Assembly (NCBI RefSeq): GCF_035046485.1
Contig: NC_085138.1
Location: 325,496,129 to 325,560,128, forward strand
Length of the DNA stretch: 64,000 nt
Source of the DNA: Aedes albopictus
Taxonomy: Eukaryota; Arthropoda; Insecta; Diptera; Culicidae
Direction of reading: 5' to 3'
This document shows, piece by piece, positions 22,521 to 34,039 of this stretch (position 1 is the first letter of the stretch; each line of letters begins with the position of its first letter). Both the position numbers and the translations under genes were made by a program. Under the pieces are notes generated by a model. It made no database searches and was not told where the DNA came from. It saw only the letters and a list, made by a program, of their open reading frames with translations.

Positions 22521-22655
22521 GACATCACCTAAATTCTTCGAGCTGAGTCGATTGGTATATAAGACTTGACCCCTCCGGAGGCTCTATCAAATTTTCGTTT
22601 TTGGAGTGAACATATAGCCTTTCGGTACACCTTGGTGTACGAGAAAGGCAAAAAC

Positions 22656-23396
22656 ATCAGATTCATCCGAACCTTACGAAAGTAAAATTCTTGAACTGAA
22701 GCCTCTTGGCAAAATGGAAATGATATCAACAAATAGGCGATGTATTTTTTGAATGATTATTTGAAAACTTTACAGAAATCATTACATTTTATAAGATTAT
22801 TTATGCGTAATTGATATAAATTGATCCGACATTCCCGCCATGAATTTCGAGAAAGAATATCTAAATAATGTAATAACATATATAAAAATCATTCAGAATC
22901 ACTTCGAAGTGTTATAAAAATTCTCTTTCAAACTCCATTACAAGGATCTCAAGAACTCTTTACAGGAATTACTGCAGTATATTCTCTAGACATTCCATTA
23001 TAATTTTTCAAAACGAAGTTTGCCCGAGGTTGCTTCAAAAGTTTAATCATGATTTTTTTACGAAAACTCTTAAAAAACTTCACAAAAACCCGCCAGCCGT
23101 CACGTAAAATCACAAGAAATAATTCACCACAGTCTTCCATGCTCACATTAAACAAGAAGCCCTTCATAAAATGTATCAGGAATATTTTTAGAAATGTACT
23201 TGAAATTCTTCAACAAAACCCTTCAGAAATTCTTTCTAAATATCTATCAGAATTTGTTAAGAAAAAGATCTCAAAATTACATCAGAAATTCCTATATGAT
23301 GCTCTACTCGCTAGAGTTCTGTCAAGCCCACTTAAAGGCGCACTTTTTTTTTAATTTCACAACAAACATTTTGAGGGGATCATTTTTCTAATACGT
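22656..23396. repeat. LINE remainder and degenerate TTCAGAAATTCTT repeats
   Basis: After the short LINE match at 22650-22672 nothing is recognised until about 22930. Then degenerate repeats of the GGAATTCC family, mostly in the TTCTT orientation, run to about 23330. The open frame at 23049-23354 is a by-product. Confidence 0.5.
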
Positions 23397-23700
23397 GGGC
23401 TTCGTGGCCGAGCGGTTAGTGGCGTCAGTCGTTTAGGTGTCTCGTAAGCCTCGGAGTGTGGGTTCGATTCCCGCTCCAGTCAGGGAAAACTTTTCGTCAA
23501 ACGGAAAATTCTCCACTGGGCCGCTGGGTGTTCTATGTGTTGTCCGTTGTCAAATTGTAACGAATGAACTTGAGCAGAGCAACCTACAGTGGCTTAAGCG
23601 CCACTCTCCAGCGGGAGAGACCACTGAGGCATGTATAATTACCCGACCGAGACCCTATCTGAGGGCGGTTAATAGAAGCTCAAACACACCCGAAATCATT
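23397..23700 (+). mobile_element. tRNA-derived SINE (family C), second copy
   Basis: Matches 12195-12350 from GTGGGCTTCGTGGCCGAGCG through CGCTCCAGTC to the TGTTGTCCGTTGTC phrase, with a single A-box segment. Its 3' part (CAGTGGCTTAAGCGCCACTC) differs from the 12-kb copy, so it may be a subfamily or chimeric copy. Confidence 0.85.
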
Positions 23701-25036
23701 CTCACAAACCCAAACGAAGTCAAAATCACCAAGAATTTTTCATTCACAAATTCGAACCTTCAATGAGAGGATAATGGCAGAAAACGCGGAGTGTTAAAAA
23801 TACTCGTGAATCCGAAACCTTAAAGCATTAACGTGTTTCGTCACCGGGACAATCAAAGGGAACTGGGATTGCGCAAAATTACAATTATATTGTTCGATTT
23901 ATGGCCTGTTCACTTTCTCGACATTAATGTTCCCTATGGTGACGTCACTCCTATCAAGGTTTCTGGGCTTACAACTAGGAAAAGATAAAAGAATGGTCTG
24001 ACCTTATTTCTTCGGTACCACGGCACTCGGTTTCAGCTTCGAATCGGCTTTACGGAGCATTCGGGAGGTCCTCCCGTGGGTGCAGGTATCGTGGCGGAGA
24101 TTTCAGGACGATACTTTCTACTCGGGCATCCTATCACGAGCAGATAATCCACTTTACACACCAACGCCTAGGTGGCAGCACGGGTCGTTCGATGACGTGG
24201 ATCCCGACTACTAGCGGCGTAATCGTGGTGGCGGCGAAATCGAAATGGCGGTGTAGCGGTGACGAACGGTTGATGACGTATTAACAGCAGCGTGACATCA
24301 ACGAATCACACCGGTGGTAGCTGCGACGAGAATTTTCCGGCTGGGCGAGCACTACGTCACACGGCCCCCGATTGCACTAGGGTGAGCCAAATCGCCTGTT
24401 CCGTCCACCGAATACAAAGTTTAATCCACCTTTCGGGATTTTTACCGGTCCAAACCAAAAACCCACGTTGAACAGTGGGTTTGATTCCTGTTCAACGATA
24501 TAATTAATGCTCAACTTTTCTCCGAAAATCACCACGGTATGCCTTACCTTCCTCTGGCTCAACTGGGAGCACGCGGTTAAGCCGAGGGCACTTTTCCTCA
24601 GAATTTAAATTCTTCTGGTTAGCAGCCAACTACCTAATAGCCCTAAAACAACCTATTATTTAATTTATTTAGGCATATATAGTCACAAGTAGCCTTACTT
24701 TGCACTTCTAGGATGAATTCACACTTGTAATACTATTAGCACTTCTTTTGAGCAACAAGACTCACTTTGGGAAAATTGGCTTCTGATTAGCTCGACAACT
24801 AGCACGGAAATGATTTAAGGAACGCGAAGAGACATTGTTCTCACCGGTTTTTGTCCAACACAATTACCCTCACACACAATTTTGTGAAGAACGCATTTTT
24901 TTAACATTGTCATCTCACTCAATCTTTAAGGTTCCTCATATTTGGCCTCTTTTCGCGTATACGAAATTCCCATATAAAATTTGGTACAGCGAAGGACAAA
25001 CAGAGTTGGGTTTTCTAACTAGTTGGGATGCTAGAG
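23701..25036. other. Unassigned, GC-rich middle
   Basis: About 24000-24600 is GC-rich and lacks internal repetition. It might be host sequence or an unrecognised LTR or retroelement leader. Minus-strand short frames have no recognisable motifs. 24640-25036 is AT-rich and unassigned. Confidence 0.35.
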
Positions 25037-26793
25037 TAATGGGGATTTTTTTTTATTATCGAACACTTTGGGCCGAAGAGTCTCCGATTTCAATGAAAAT
25101 TTCACCAGAGCTAGAGGTCGTGGATATATGACCATATATGGAATTCAAAAAAATCATAGTCGTCTATTTTTCCGGGAATCACTAGATGAAATTTCACGAT
25201 TTTTCAAAATTTTGTAAAACATCCCAAACTTCAAAAAATCATATCTCAAAAACTATGCATCGTAGAACAAACTTTTTTTAGTGAAATCGACGCCAAATTA
25301 CCTCGGCAATTCGATAAAAATACATTGAGAAAGAAGTTTCTCAGAAAATTTTTCACCATAGAGAAAAAACTTCTAGAAATGCTGATAAAAGTACCGTCTG
25401 TATCATAGATTATTTTGAACAAAATTTTTCCTAGCGCAAAAATTAATGTTCTTCATTTCGTTCTTTGACGAAAAAATGGAATCTCTTACCGTTTTAGAGA
25501 TATAGCCAAAAAATCAACGGCCAGTCGCTATATTTTCATAGGAAGCCATCAACAACAGCGGCCGTTCACCTGTTGCAACATGTTTGCTTTGCAACGAGCA
25601 AATGACATACGCTAATTGTAACGTAACTTTGACACTAACGTGCATCGGAGCGCACTGACAGCACATATATAGCACTTGAGTGCCTTTTGAATGCATTAAA
25701 TAGTCATGTTTTGCAATGATCGGGTTTCTAACTAAAATGTGTTTCAAATAACAAGTTAACAACGAGCTAATGCCACCGGTGAGCGTAAAATTACTTATAG
25801 CACTCATGCCCTACTTGTTTTCCATTTCAATTTAAGAAAACAATGAAAACAAAGAAAACTATTAACGGAGAATGGTTACTACTCAGCAAAATATTTCAAA
25901 TTATACCTAACGAAAAAAAAATTGCATACGAATTTCTATCTTATTGAACTTAATTTTACATCAAACAATTTCTTGTATGGAATGTTGAACGCAAGCTTCA
26001 TACCGAGAGCAAGATGTAAATTTATAAACTGATGGAAAAATGTGTGCTATACGACGAGATCCTTTTGTTACAGGTTAAATGATATAACATTTTTAACTGT
26101 GTAAGTAACAAAAATACATAGTTGTGTAGTATTTTTTGATTATAATTCTTTTGCTTCGTTCAGAAATAACGAAAGCATTCTAGAAATTTTCAAAAGATAT
26201 AGATAGTTAAGGATTCAATGACCCATGAAGCTTCGTAAATGCAAAGGCTGTGAATGAAAATGTGGACGTTAGAGGATTTCTTGAAATTAAACATTTACTT
26301 GACATCTTAGAGCATTAAACAATTTTAGACAATATATTAATCATTCGAACCGTGCACCGATTTATTGGTTGATTCGAATATATTATGGGTAGTAGTATGG
26401 GTTTGTCATGCTCGTTCTCAAAACTGATGAAGTCTTTTTGACAACAAATTGTTAGTTAGAAAAAAGTGATGAATTGATTGATCTTACATTTCAGTGTTTT
26501 TTCTATTAATCAATATCAAAACTTATTTTAACGGTAATGATCGATCCTCCAGCGTACCGTGCTGTCTCAACTGTTGTCAACTCAGTAGCTCTATACAGAG
26601 CACGGTATTAATCTTCGCTAACCATTGCTGAATATTATTATCGTCACTGTTGGAATTGTGTCGCTTCTTAGAACAGGAAAAGCTTGGTTTGAAGCAACAA
26701 TGTTTTATTAGCGCGTTAAGAAGTTGTATGCATGCTAAACTTTAATTTGTTGCCCGTACTAATTAGTACATGTTTATTTTATTATCTGTATTA

Positions 26794-26935
26794 ACGAGAT
26801 TTTTAGCCATAGGCTAGTTCATCTCGGGACCCACACTTTACTTCCCTTCGTATGTCGGGAGTGGGATTCGATCCCAGGTCCTCGGCGTGACAGTCACGAG
26901 CTGTAATCATCACACCAGATCCGCTACAGAGAGTA
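26794..26935 (-). mobile_element. tRNA-derived SINE (family A), minus-strand copy
   Basis: Reverse complement matches 6456-6625 (B-box GGGATCGAATCCCACTCCC, end CTCGTTAATACAGATAAT). It lacks the ~30-bp internal AACTCACAAAATGTGAGTTC hairpin segment present in the 6.5-kb copy. Confidence 0.88.
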
Positions 26936-26972
26936 CATGTTTGTTCCTCTCATCCATGGTATATATCTTTTA

Positions 26973-27063
26973 AGGCCGTTCGCAATGCTGTTTTATTTTG
27001 TATGGCGAGTTTTAAAAAATTTAAAACTCGCCATACAAAATAAAACAGCATTGCGAACGGTCT
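26973..27063. repeat. Near-perfect 91-bp hairpin
   Basis: Arms of 44 bp with one mismatch and a 3-base loop (AAA at 27017-27019). It could be a tiny MITE or a small-RNA hairpin. It sits in the centre of the 25-28 kb element. Confidence 0.85.
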
Positions 27064-28240
27064 AAAGTTCCGTTAAGTTTTAAATTAGTGTTTTTTCGAA
27101 AGCACATTATACACACACATTATGCACAGACCATGCTATTTATTAAATATTGAGTGGAAAATGTCTCTTTATGGTGTATAGAAGAATCCACATACCAATG
27201 ATCATTTAAGCAACAAAAACTCTATAAAAACAAAATAAAGCTTTACATGTGTAAAGAGACCTTATAGTTACCTGATATCCACTCATCTCTAACGGCATAT
27301 GATTGCTTTGATTGAAAAAAAAAAATATGTTTAAATATGCGTTTGCTCGTTGTAAACTTGTTATTTGCAACGCTTTCTAGTTACAAATCCATTAATTTCA
27401 AAATTTTATAAGTTGTTGCATTTAAAAGGCACTAAAGTACCATATATGTGCTGTCAGTGCACTCCGATTCACGTGAGTGTCAAAATTACGTTGAAATTAG
27501 CGTTTGTCATTTGCTCGCCGCAAAGCAAATATGTTGCAACAAGTGATCGGCCGCTTTTGTTGATGGCTTCCTATGAAAATATAGCGACTGGCCGTTGGTT
27601 TTTTGGCTATATCTCTAAAACGGTAAGAGATTCCATTTTTGCGTCAAAGAACGAAATGAAGAACATTAATTTTTGCGCTAGGAAAAATTTTGTTCAAAAT
27701 AATCTATGATACAGACGGTACTTTTATCAGCATTTTTAGACGTTTTTTCTCTATGGTGAAAAATTTTCTGAGAAACTTTTTTCTCAATGTATTTTTATCG
27801 GATTGCTGAGGTAATTTGGCGTCGATTTCACTAAAAAAAGTTTGTTCTACGATGTATAGTTTTTGAGATATGATTTTTTGAAGTTTGGGGTATTTTGAAA
27901 AATTTGGGAAAATCGTGAAATTTCATCTAGCGTTTTTCGGGAAAATAGTCCACTATGATTTTTTTGAATCCCAAATTTGATCATATATCCACGACCTCTA
28001 GCTCTGGTGAAATTTTCATTGAAATCGGAGACCCTTCGGCCCAAACCTGTTCGGTAATAAAAAAAAATCCCCTAATGAGATCTATGCGGAGCTCAAAATG
28101 ATACTCAAAATAACACTCAGTGCTTCCTCTATCCGCCGCCAGTGCGCGCATAATTAAAATTGGAAGCTTTGCTCGTGACGTTCAAACCGTAGGGCCGTAT
28201 GCCCCAAGTAGGAAAATTATGGATCGTTACAAAATGTAAG

Positions 28241-28292
28241 TAATGTTCAGTTTGTAGAGGCCGCAAGGTCAAAGACGGTGTAATTGTCTTTT
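28241..28292 (+). mobile_element. SINE family C, 3' fragment
   Basis: GTAGAGGCCGCAAGGTCAAA and GACGGTGTAATTGTCTTTTT match 12363-12412. No tRNA head is present upstream. Confidence 0.8.
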
Positions 28293-28344
28293 TATTATGT
28301 TCAATATAATCAAGTCCAATGCGCATGAATCCAAACAAATATTT

Positions 28345-29271
28345 TAACCCTCTAATACCCATTTTTTATTTTGATCTAAATATCATTTTTTGTCATTTAA
28401 AGTGTCATGATGCATCACCAAGTTTTCAAACGAATCATTGACTTTTTGCTTTTCAATGATTGTTTACCTCGCGTTTTTGAAGTGATAAAAAACTGCCAGT
28501 TCTGCAGCAACGCAGCTGAAAAAGTATCATCGCAATCACTGTGAGTGAGCATATAGGATGATACTTTTCCATATGAATATTCACTTTGGTTGCAGAAAAT
28601 TATCACTTTGAAATTTCCAGCCACATATCCAACATGGCTGCCGATGCTGATGATGCCGTAAAAAGCCTTGAAATCGATTTAAACATGTTTTGGAAGATGA
28701 TTCTTTTTAATTCTCGATTTTGTGAATTTCGGTTTTTGATTTGTCTTATTTTTATTTTTGAACATCCCCACACTTTTATATTTTTCCTGGAATCCTATTT
28801 GGGATACGATTTTTTTGAGACGAAAACATTTTGAGATTTTAAGATTAATTGTTAAAATATTTTTATTCTAAATTTTTTTCATGGAATTTTTTTTTTCGAG
28901 TAATTTTAAAGGAAATAACTTTAGAGTGTATTCGACTACCTTAAACTATTGTACTGTGATAGAATGATTTGGGAAGAATTTAAAATGTGTTAATTGAAGC
29001 GATTTAATTCAAAATAAGCAATCGTGTGAAGAATTATCATTAAGTTAAAATTCACAAATACAAAGAAATTTAAAAAAAATAAGCAATGACTTCTGAAAGG
29101 TGAACAAAATATAAATTTTTCAAAGATTTTGAAAAAAAAAAAGATTATTCGCTTTAAATGCCACCAAAAACCATTTTGAGATATACAGAACAGTCCTAAA
29201 TATTGGCCAAAAATACAAAAAATGCGCTAACTATACCCCGTGTAAAGGCGGGGTCGGGTGTTAGAGGGTTA
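28345..29271. mobile_element. MITE with TAACCCTCTAATACCC ends, ~927 bp
   Basis: Starts TAACCCTCTAATACCC and ends GGGTGTTAGAGGGTTA. AT-rich and non-coding inside. Confidence 0.8.
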
Positions 29272-29639
29272 TATCAAGCACCGAATCGACCTCCATAATG
29301 CCCGTTAACAAATTCTCACAAGAAACAACAACATTTTACAAAAAAGGCCAAACTTGAAAATTTTGAAACCGGGGTGAAGTTAGTCAACCAATGACAATAA
29401 ATTCTGAAAATTGAAATTATTCAAAAAACTAAACTTAATGTGGTGATTCTGAAAAGGTTCCAAAATTTTTCCATCTGGTGTATTTCGTCAGAAAAAAATA
29501 AAACAAAGTTCTATAAGTTACAAAATGAACTGCATTAAACGCTTAAAGGTAGGCAAATTCCTTGAAAATCGTCTAATATTCGCGAAAAAAATGACTTTTC
29601 AAAAAAAAATTGAGCATTTCATTGAAAATCCCCACATAA
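29272..29639. other. Unassigned AT-rich sequence
   Basis: Nothing recognised between the MITE end and the next degenerate repeat block. Confidence 0.35.
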
Positions 29640-31140
29640 ATGTGTTCAGTAATTGCTTCAGGTATCCAGAAAATCCTGCAGGAATTTCTCCAGAGATTAT
29701 TACACTATTACTTCTACTGATTCAGGTAAGAATTTCTCCAGATACTCCTCCATGTAATACCCCAGAGATCTATCCGGCATTTCCTCTAAGGATAACTCCA
29801 TTAATGTGTCCACGGATTCTTTAAGAAGTAAATTCAAAAACACTTCCTAGGTAATTCCTTTATAAATATCTCAAGATTTTTCCTTGGGTTATTAGCAGAC
29901 GCGTATATATGTGCTTTACCAGGTATTCACGGTTTTTTTTTCAAAAATTCGTCCACAAACTTCTCCAAGAATACTTCCAAAAAAATCCATTAAGATTTTT
30001 ATTAATAAAGGACTTCTCCAGGAACTTTCTTAGAAATTCCTCAATATTTCTCTTATCTCGGAATTCCACCAAGGGAGTTTTCTATAAGTATTTCTTCAGA
30101 GAGTTCTTAGAAAATTCCTTCTAGGTTACCTTCAAGAATTTTCCTGGAAATTCTGGAGATTCTTCGAATTCTTCCAAAGATTCATTCAAAAGAACTACAT
30201 AAGATTTCTACAAGGATTCTACTGAAGATTTCTTCAGAAATCCCTTCATGGATTTTTCAGAAATTCCAGCTTAGATTCCTTCTGAAATTTCTTTGATGAG
30301 ATGTTTTATATCCAGAGACTTCTTATTAGGGATAGCTTCAGGAATTTCAGCGAGGGATTTCCTCAAAAAAAATCCAAGGGTATTTCGCTAATTCTCCGGC
30401 TCTTTCAGTCTTTAATAAGCAGCGTTTTACTGTTTCTTCTACTGTGCTACGTTTCACCTTCCCTTCCCAGAAGGGAATTCATCAACCACAGCCGTAAGCA
30501 GTCGGTCAAAAGTTCTTTCATGGAGTTTTCTTCTAAAACTTTCTCAACAAACCCTAAATTGCTTCGGAATTTCTTTGCAAGGCTTCTCCAAAAATTCTTT
30601 GAAAAGTTCCTACAGTGATTGTTCACTCAAAGATATCTTAAGAAATTTCTTTTGCGGTTTCATCACAAATATCTCCTGGGATGTCTTCAGAGACCCCTGC
30701 AGAATATTTTAAGATTTTCCTGCAGGGATTTTTTAAAAGTTTTTTCAGAAATTTCACAAAAATAACTATTTTTTTATAGAACCCCTGATGGAATATCTAA
30801 GAAATCCCTGCCTAGAGGACTGTCTCAGGATATTCGCACACCTCCCAGAGATGCCTTTGTAATCTCCTAGAAATTCATTTTTTTTCGAAATCCCTGGATA
30901 AAAACTACTGAAGCGCTTTCTGAAGTTATCTTCTGAACAATTCTTGGGTGAATGCTTAGGAAAATACCTAGGAGAATATCAGTAGAAAAAGGTTAAGATG
31001 CTCCCTTAATACTCAGAAATAATTCATGAGAGACTTATGGAGGAACTCTGTATGTAATTTCAAGAAAAAAACTGTATGAGGAACTTCTGAAAGGGATTCC
31101 CAGAAAAGTCCGTAGAGGAATTTTTGAAGCAATCTCTTCA
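29640..31140 (-). repeat. Degenerate GGAATTCC-type repeats, mainly inverted orientation
   Basis: Blocks such as TTCTCCAGAGATTATT and TCCTTCTGAAATTTCTTTG run to about 30700. After about 30900 the opposite orientation (GGAGAATATC, GGAACTTCTGAAAGG) dominates. Several open frames (for example 30301-30618) result from the repeat. Confidence 0.7.
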
Positions 31141-31164
31141 AAATGTCTGCAGAAATTGCAGACA

Positions 31165-31795
31165 AAAGTACTGGTGGTCATTAGGCCGAATGGTCATTAG
31201 GCCGAATAGTCACTAGGCCAAATGATCATTGGGTCTTATTTTTGCCGTTAGGTCCCCACTGGGACAAAACCTGCTTCTCAGCTTGTTTGTTCTATGAGTT
31301 CTATGAGCTCTTCCACAGTTATGAACTGAGAGCTTCCGCTGTCAATGGCCATGTTGCATGTGTATATCGTGTGGTAGGTACGAAAAACCAAGGAAGTCAA
31401 GGAAATTTCCTTTACGAAAGGTTCCTCGTCCGGCCGAGAATTGAACCTGTCATCCCCATAAACTTTTCCTTCTTTTTATCACAGGTCGTTCTTTCTAGTA
31501 TCATTGCCAAAATAATTTTTGGCACTGAAACTGCTGATATTCAAATATTAAATTTTTCCTTTTTTTAAACATAGGCAAACTTTCTAGTTTCATTGTTAAA
31601 ATAATTTTTAGCAATAATTGTTGAAAAAGGCAAAAATAACAGATGCGTTTCCAGTTTAATAACTGCTAAATTGCAATTCAACCTAATTTCCATTCGGCCT
31701 AATGACCATTCGGCATAATGACCTTTTGGCCTAATGACCATTCGGCCTAATAACCATTAAACCTTATGACCTTCGACCTAATGACCCTGCATCAA
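31165..31795. mobile_element. MITE with multiple GTCATTAGGCCGAAT motifs, carrying a SINE
   Basis: The left end has GTCATTAGGCCGAAT three times (31178-31230). The right end has the inverted ATTCGGCCTAATGACC type about six times (31680-31790). The interior contains a family B SINE. Same family as 9340-9720. Confidence 0.78.
31280..31480 (-). mobile_element. tRNA-derived SINE (family B), second copy
   Basis: Minus-strand tRNA-like head near 31425-31480. The body matches the 10.5-kb copy (ACAGTTATGAACTGAGAGCT). Nested in the GTCATTAGGCC MITE. Confidence 0.75.
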
Positions 31796-31854
31796 AAGTA
31801 CTGTTGGATTTCTTGAAGATATCCCTCAAAACATTTCCGAGGAATCCCTTGGTA

Positions 31855-32892
31855 CAGAGGTTCCCAAACTTTTTGCTACCGCGGCGCCTTTTGAAATTCT
31901 CAAAATTTTCGCGGCGCACCAACAACTTTTTACAAAGAATTTTTTTTTTTAAATAATTCAAATAAAAAAAAGAAAAATTGCCAAGAAAATTGCTTAAAGA
32001 TTCGCAGAACTTAACACAAATTTCAGATTTTGAAAAACTTTTATGTTTTTAAATAAAGTACGTAGATTACAAAATTTAGGGGAAAATAGATATAAAAATG
32101 AATTTTTCAGAAGCTGTCAGAAAGGCTGACAGTAACGGTGAGGGGTCATGGTTTTGTATTCGAAACTCATAAAATTCATTACAACTCAACTCAACAACTC
32201 AAAAAAGACGGTTTCAGAATCATGCATGAAATCGACACATAAATTGTCGCAGATTTTACGATAAGGAGCTAAACCAGTCTATAGGAGGAAATCTCAATCA
32301 TAGAGACAATCTAACAAGTTATGATAGTGATGTATGTGAAAATGTCGTACCGAAACGTTTGAGACAGTCCGAAGACCTAGAGATTGACATTAATTATAGA
32401 TGACAGTATTATGGAAAGAACTTCAAAAAAGTTTCTTGAAATATCTACTTTGAATTACAAGCTAATGATAAAATCGAAAACTAAGCCGAATCATAAAAAG
32501 TCCAATAATTTGAGAGTCTTACGAAAATTTTCAAAATTCCGAAAATATAAAAATTTTGTAAAAATCTAAATGTTTCATGAGGATATTATAAATTCCGGTA
32601 AACATTCATAGACTTTGGAATATTTACTATTTAATTGAAAAGTTAGGAGAGAGAAACCCCCATTGAATAAGTTTCTTTTGAAGTCTTCCACAAAAAACAT
32701 TGGTATCGAATACAAAAAAAAAGGGTTTGAGGTGACACTAGTTTTACAAAACAATACAAAAACAGCTAAAAATATATTCTGCCTTCAATAATAAGTGTTT
32801 GTTCTTTGTGTTTTGGCCCAAGAGCCTGCGGTGCACTCGAGAGATGTGCACGGCGCACCAGGGCGCCGCGGCGCACAGTTTGGGAAGCACTG
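31855..32892. mobile_element. hAT-like non-autonomous element with 8-bp target duplication
   Basis: Termini CAGAGGTTCCCAAACT and AGTTTGGGAAGCACTG are inverted repeats matching at 14 of 16 positions. CCTTGGTA lies directly outside both ends (31847-31854 and 32893-32900). CAG termini plus an 8-bp duplication are the hAT superfamily signature. The 1038-bp interior has no transposase. It inserted into degenerate GGAAT-type repeat. Confidence 0.92.
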
Positions 32893-32927
32893 CCTTGGTA
32901 GAACACTTGGCAGAACTCTTAGAGATA

Positions 32928-33844
32928 CAGCTGTGTTCATAAAAATAGCAGTAAAAGCCAGTTTTCAAACAAAACATAAACTTTGACGTTGTGTAGCTTT
33001 GTTCTCCTATGTCCCAAAAATTTGACGACGAATTACAAATATGATCAAATTTGTTATAGCAAAATTTAGATATTTTCGTTGCAAAAATTTATAGCAGTAT
33101 TTATTTTATTTTTTTGATCAGTAACTATTTTTTCCTTACATCCTAAGTTTTAGCCTCGACGGATGTTATCCGAATAGCGAGCGAAAAAAATTTTTTTTTC
33201 TTCGTAGTAGATCAGAAACTCATTTTGATCACACTTTGAACATTTTCACACAATGTTTAACTTTATTGAAGGTGCTCCGAAAAAATCAAAATTTTGTTAT
33301 AACAAAATTGACTATATTGTACTGCCCCACCCGCATAACAGTCTCATTTGTAAAAAGTAGGAATTGAGAAAATAGCGTTTGAAGTTTGACAACTCGTTTC
33401 CATGTAAAACTTTAAAAAAATCGTTATAACTTGAAAAATATTTTTATCATCTCGAAACTTTCACAGATTACTTTGCACCTCAATACTTAAATGTAAAAAA
33501 TATTACATTCACTACAAAATTGTTCACGCAAATCCATGATGGGACTGTTATGAGGGTACTTTAAATAAGGGACACTTATGATATGGTATTTTTTTTCGCA
33601 CATTGACATAAAAATCCGCAATTTTTATTATGAGTTTTAAAATTGCGTTGAAAATGATGACAATTCATAATGTTAACTCAAAACTGATGAAAAATCAAAT
33701 GAGACTGATATGCGAGTGGTGACAGTGTAGTTCACTGTCAAATTTTCAACTCAATCGGTCATACGAGAACAAAGTTACAGCATGTCATCAATTGCCATTT
33801 AGTATGAAAATTGGCTTTCACTGCTACTTTTAGGAACACAGCTG
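32928..33844. mobile_element. Tc1/mariner-type MITE (TA target), 917 bp
   Basis: Begins CAGCTGTGTTCATAAAAATA and ends with the inverted counterpart (TAGGAACACAGCTG). TA dinucleotides lie on both sides (32926-32927 and 33845-33846). TIRs extend about 45 bp. No transposase. TA duplication and CAG ends suggest Tc1/mariner mobilisation. Confidence 0.88.
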
Positions 33845-33874
33845 TACCTCTGAATGAATTGTATAACATCACCA

Positions 33875-33968
33875 AATTCCAATCTTTTTTTCGGTTCCTA
33901 ATTCCGTTCACACCATGCAAAACAAATGGGGTGAACGGAATTAGGAATCGAAAAAAGTCATTGGAATT
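33875..33968. repeat. 94-bp hairpin
   Basis: Inverted arms of about 37 bp (AATTCCAATCTTTTTTTCGG... and complement) around a loop near 33912-33930, with few mismatches. Lies just outside the TA-MITE. Mini-MITE or hairpin RNA locus are both possible. Confidence 0.75.
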
Positions 33969-34039
33969 AAGTAATTTTTACGGTAGAATATCTGGAAAAA
34001 TTTGTGCACAAAAAAACCTAAACTACCTGGAGAAATTTT

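Larger units (their letters stand above)
17520..22649. mobile_element. 5.1-kb repeat element inserted into the LINE copy (6-bp target duplication AAAAAC)
   Basis: AAAAAC occurs at 17514-17519 and 22650-22655, exactly where the LINE alignment breaks and resumes (ACATCAGATTCATCCGA). The element starts CCCAAATTAATCCACCTAGA and ends TGTACGAGAAAGGC. GCCTTTCTCGT near the left end is the inverse of the right terminus. It holds a satellite-like array (about 19010-22310), a (CA)n tract and a 3' part also seen inverted at 50028-50345. No polymerase or transposase frame was found, so its class is unknown; a non-autonomous element or an eroded retroelement are both possible. Confidence 0.65.
25037..28076. 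mobile_element. 3-kb element with ~735-bp terminal inverted repeats
   Basis: Left arm 25037-25770 and right arm about 27340-28076 are diverged inverted copies, from the TAATGGGGATTTTT-type ends through GATTATTTTGAACAAAATTT to CTCGTTGTTAACTTGTTATT. The 1.57-kb centre encodes no transposase and contains a SINE (26794-26935) and a 91-bp hairpin (26973-27063). Both arms carry similar open frames running from the centre outward, but differences between them are mostly amino-acid-changing, so no protein is claimed. Could be a foldback-type element or two inverted copies of a repeat. Confidence 0.8.

Noticed and set aside
25514..27709. Conserved protein encoded by both arms of the 25-28 kb element (shared MCCQC and LLLMASYENIATG stretches)
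   Set aside because: Comparing the two arms codon by codon from the MCCQC region onward I count about nine amino-acid-changing and three silent codon differences, which is what neutral drift gives. The similarity comes from the inverted repeat itself.
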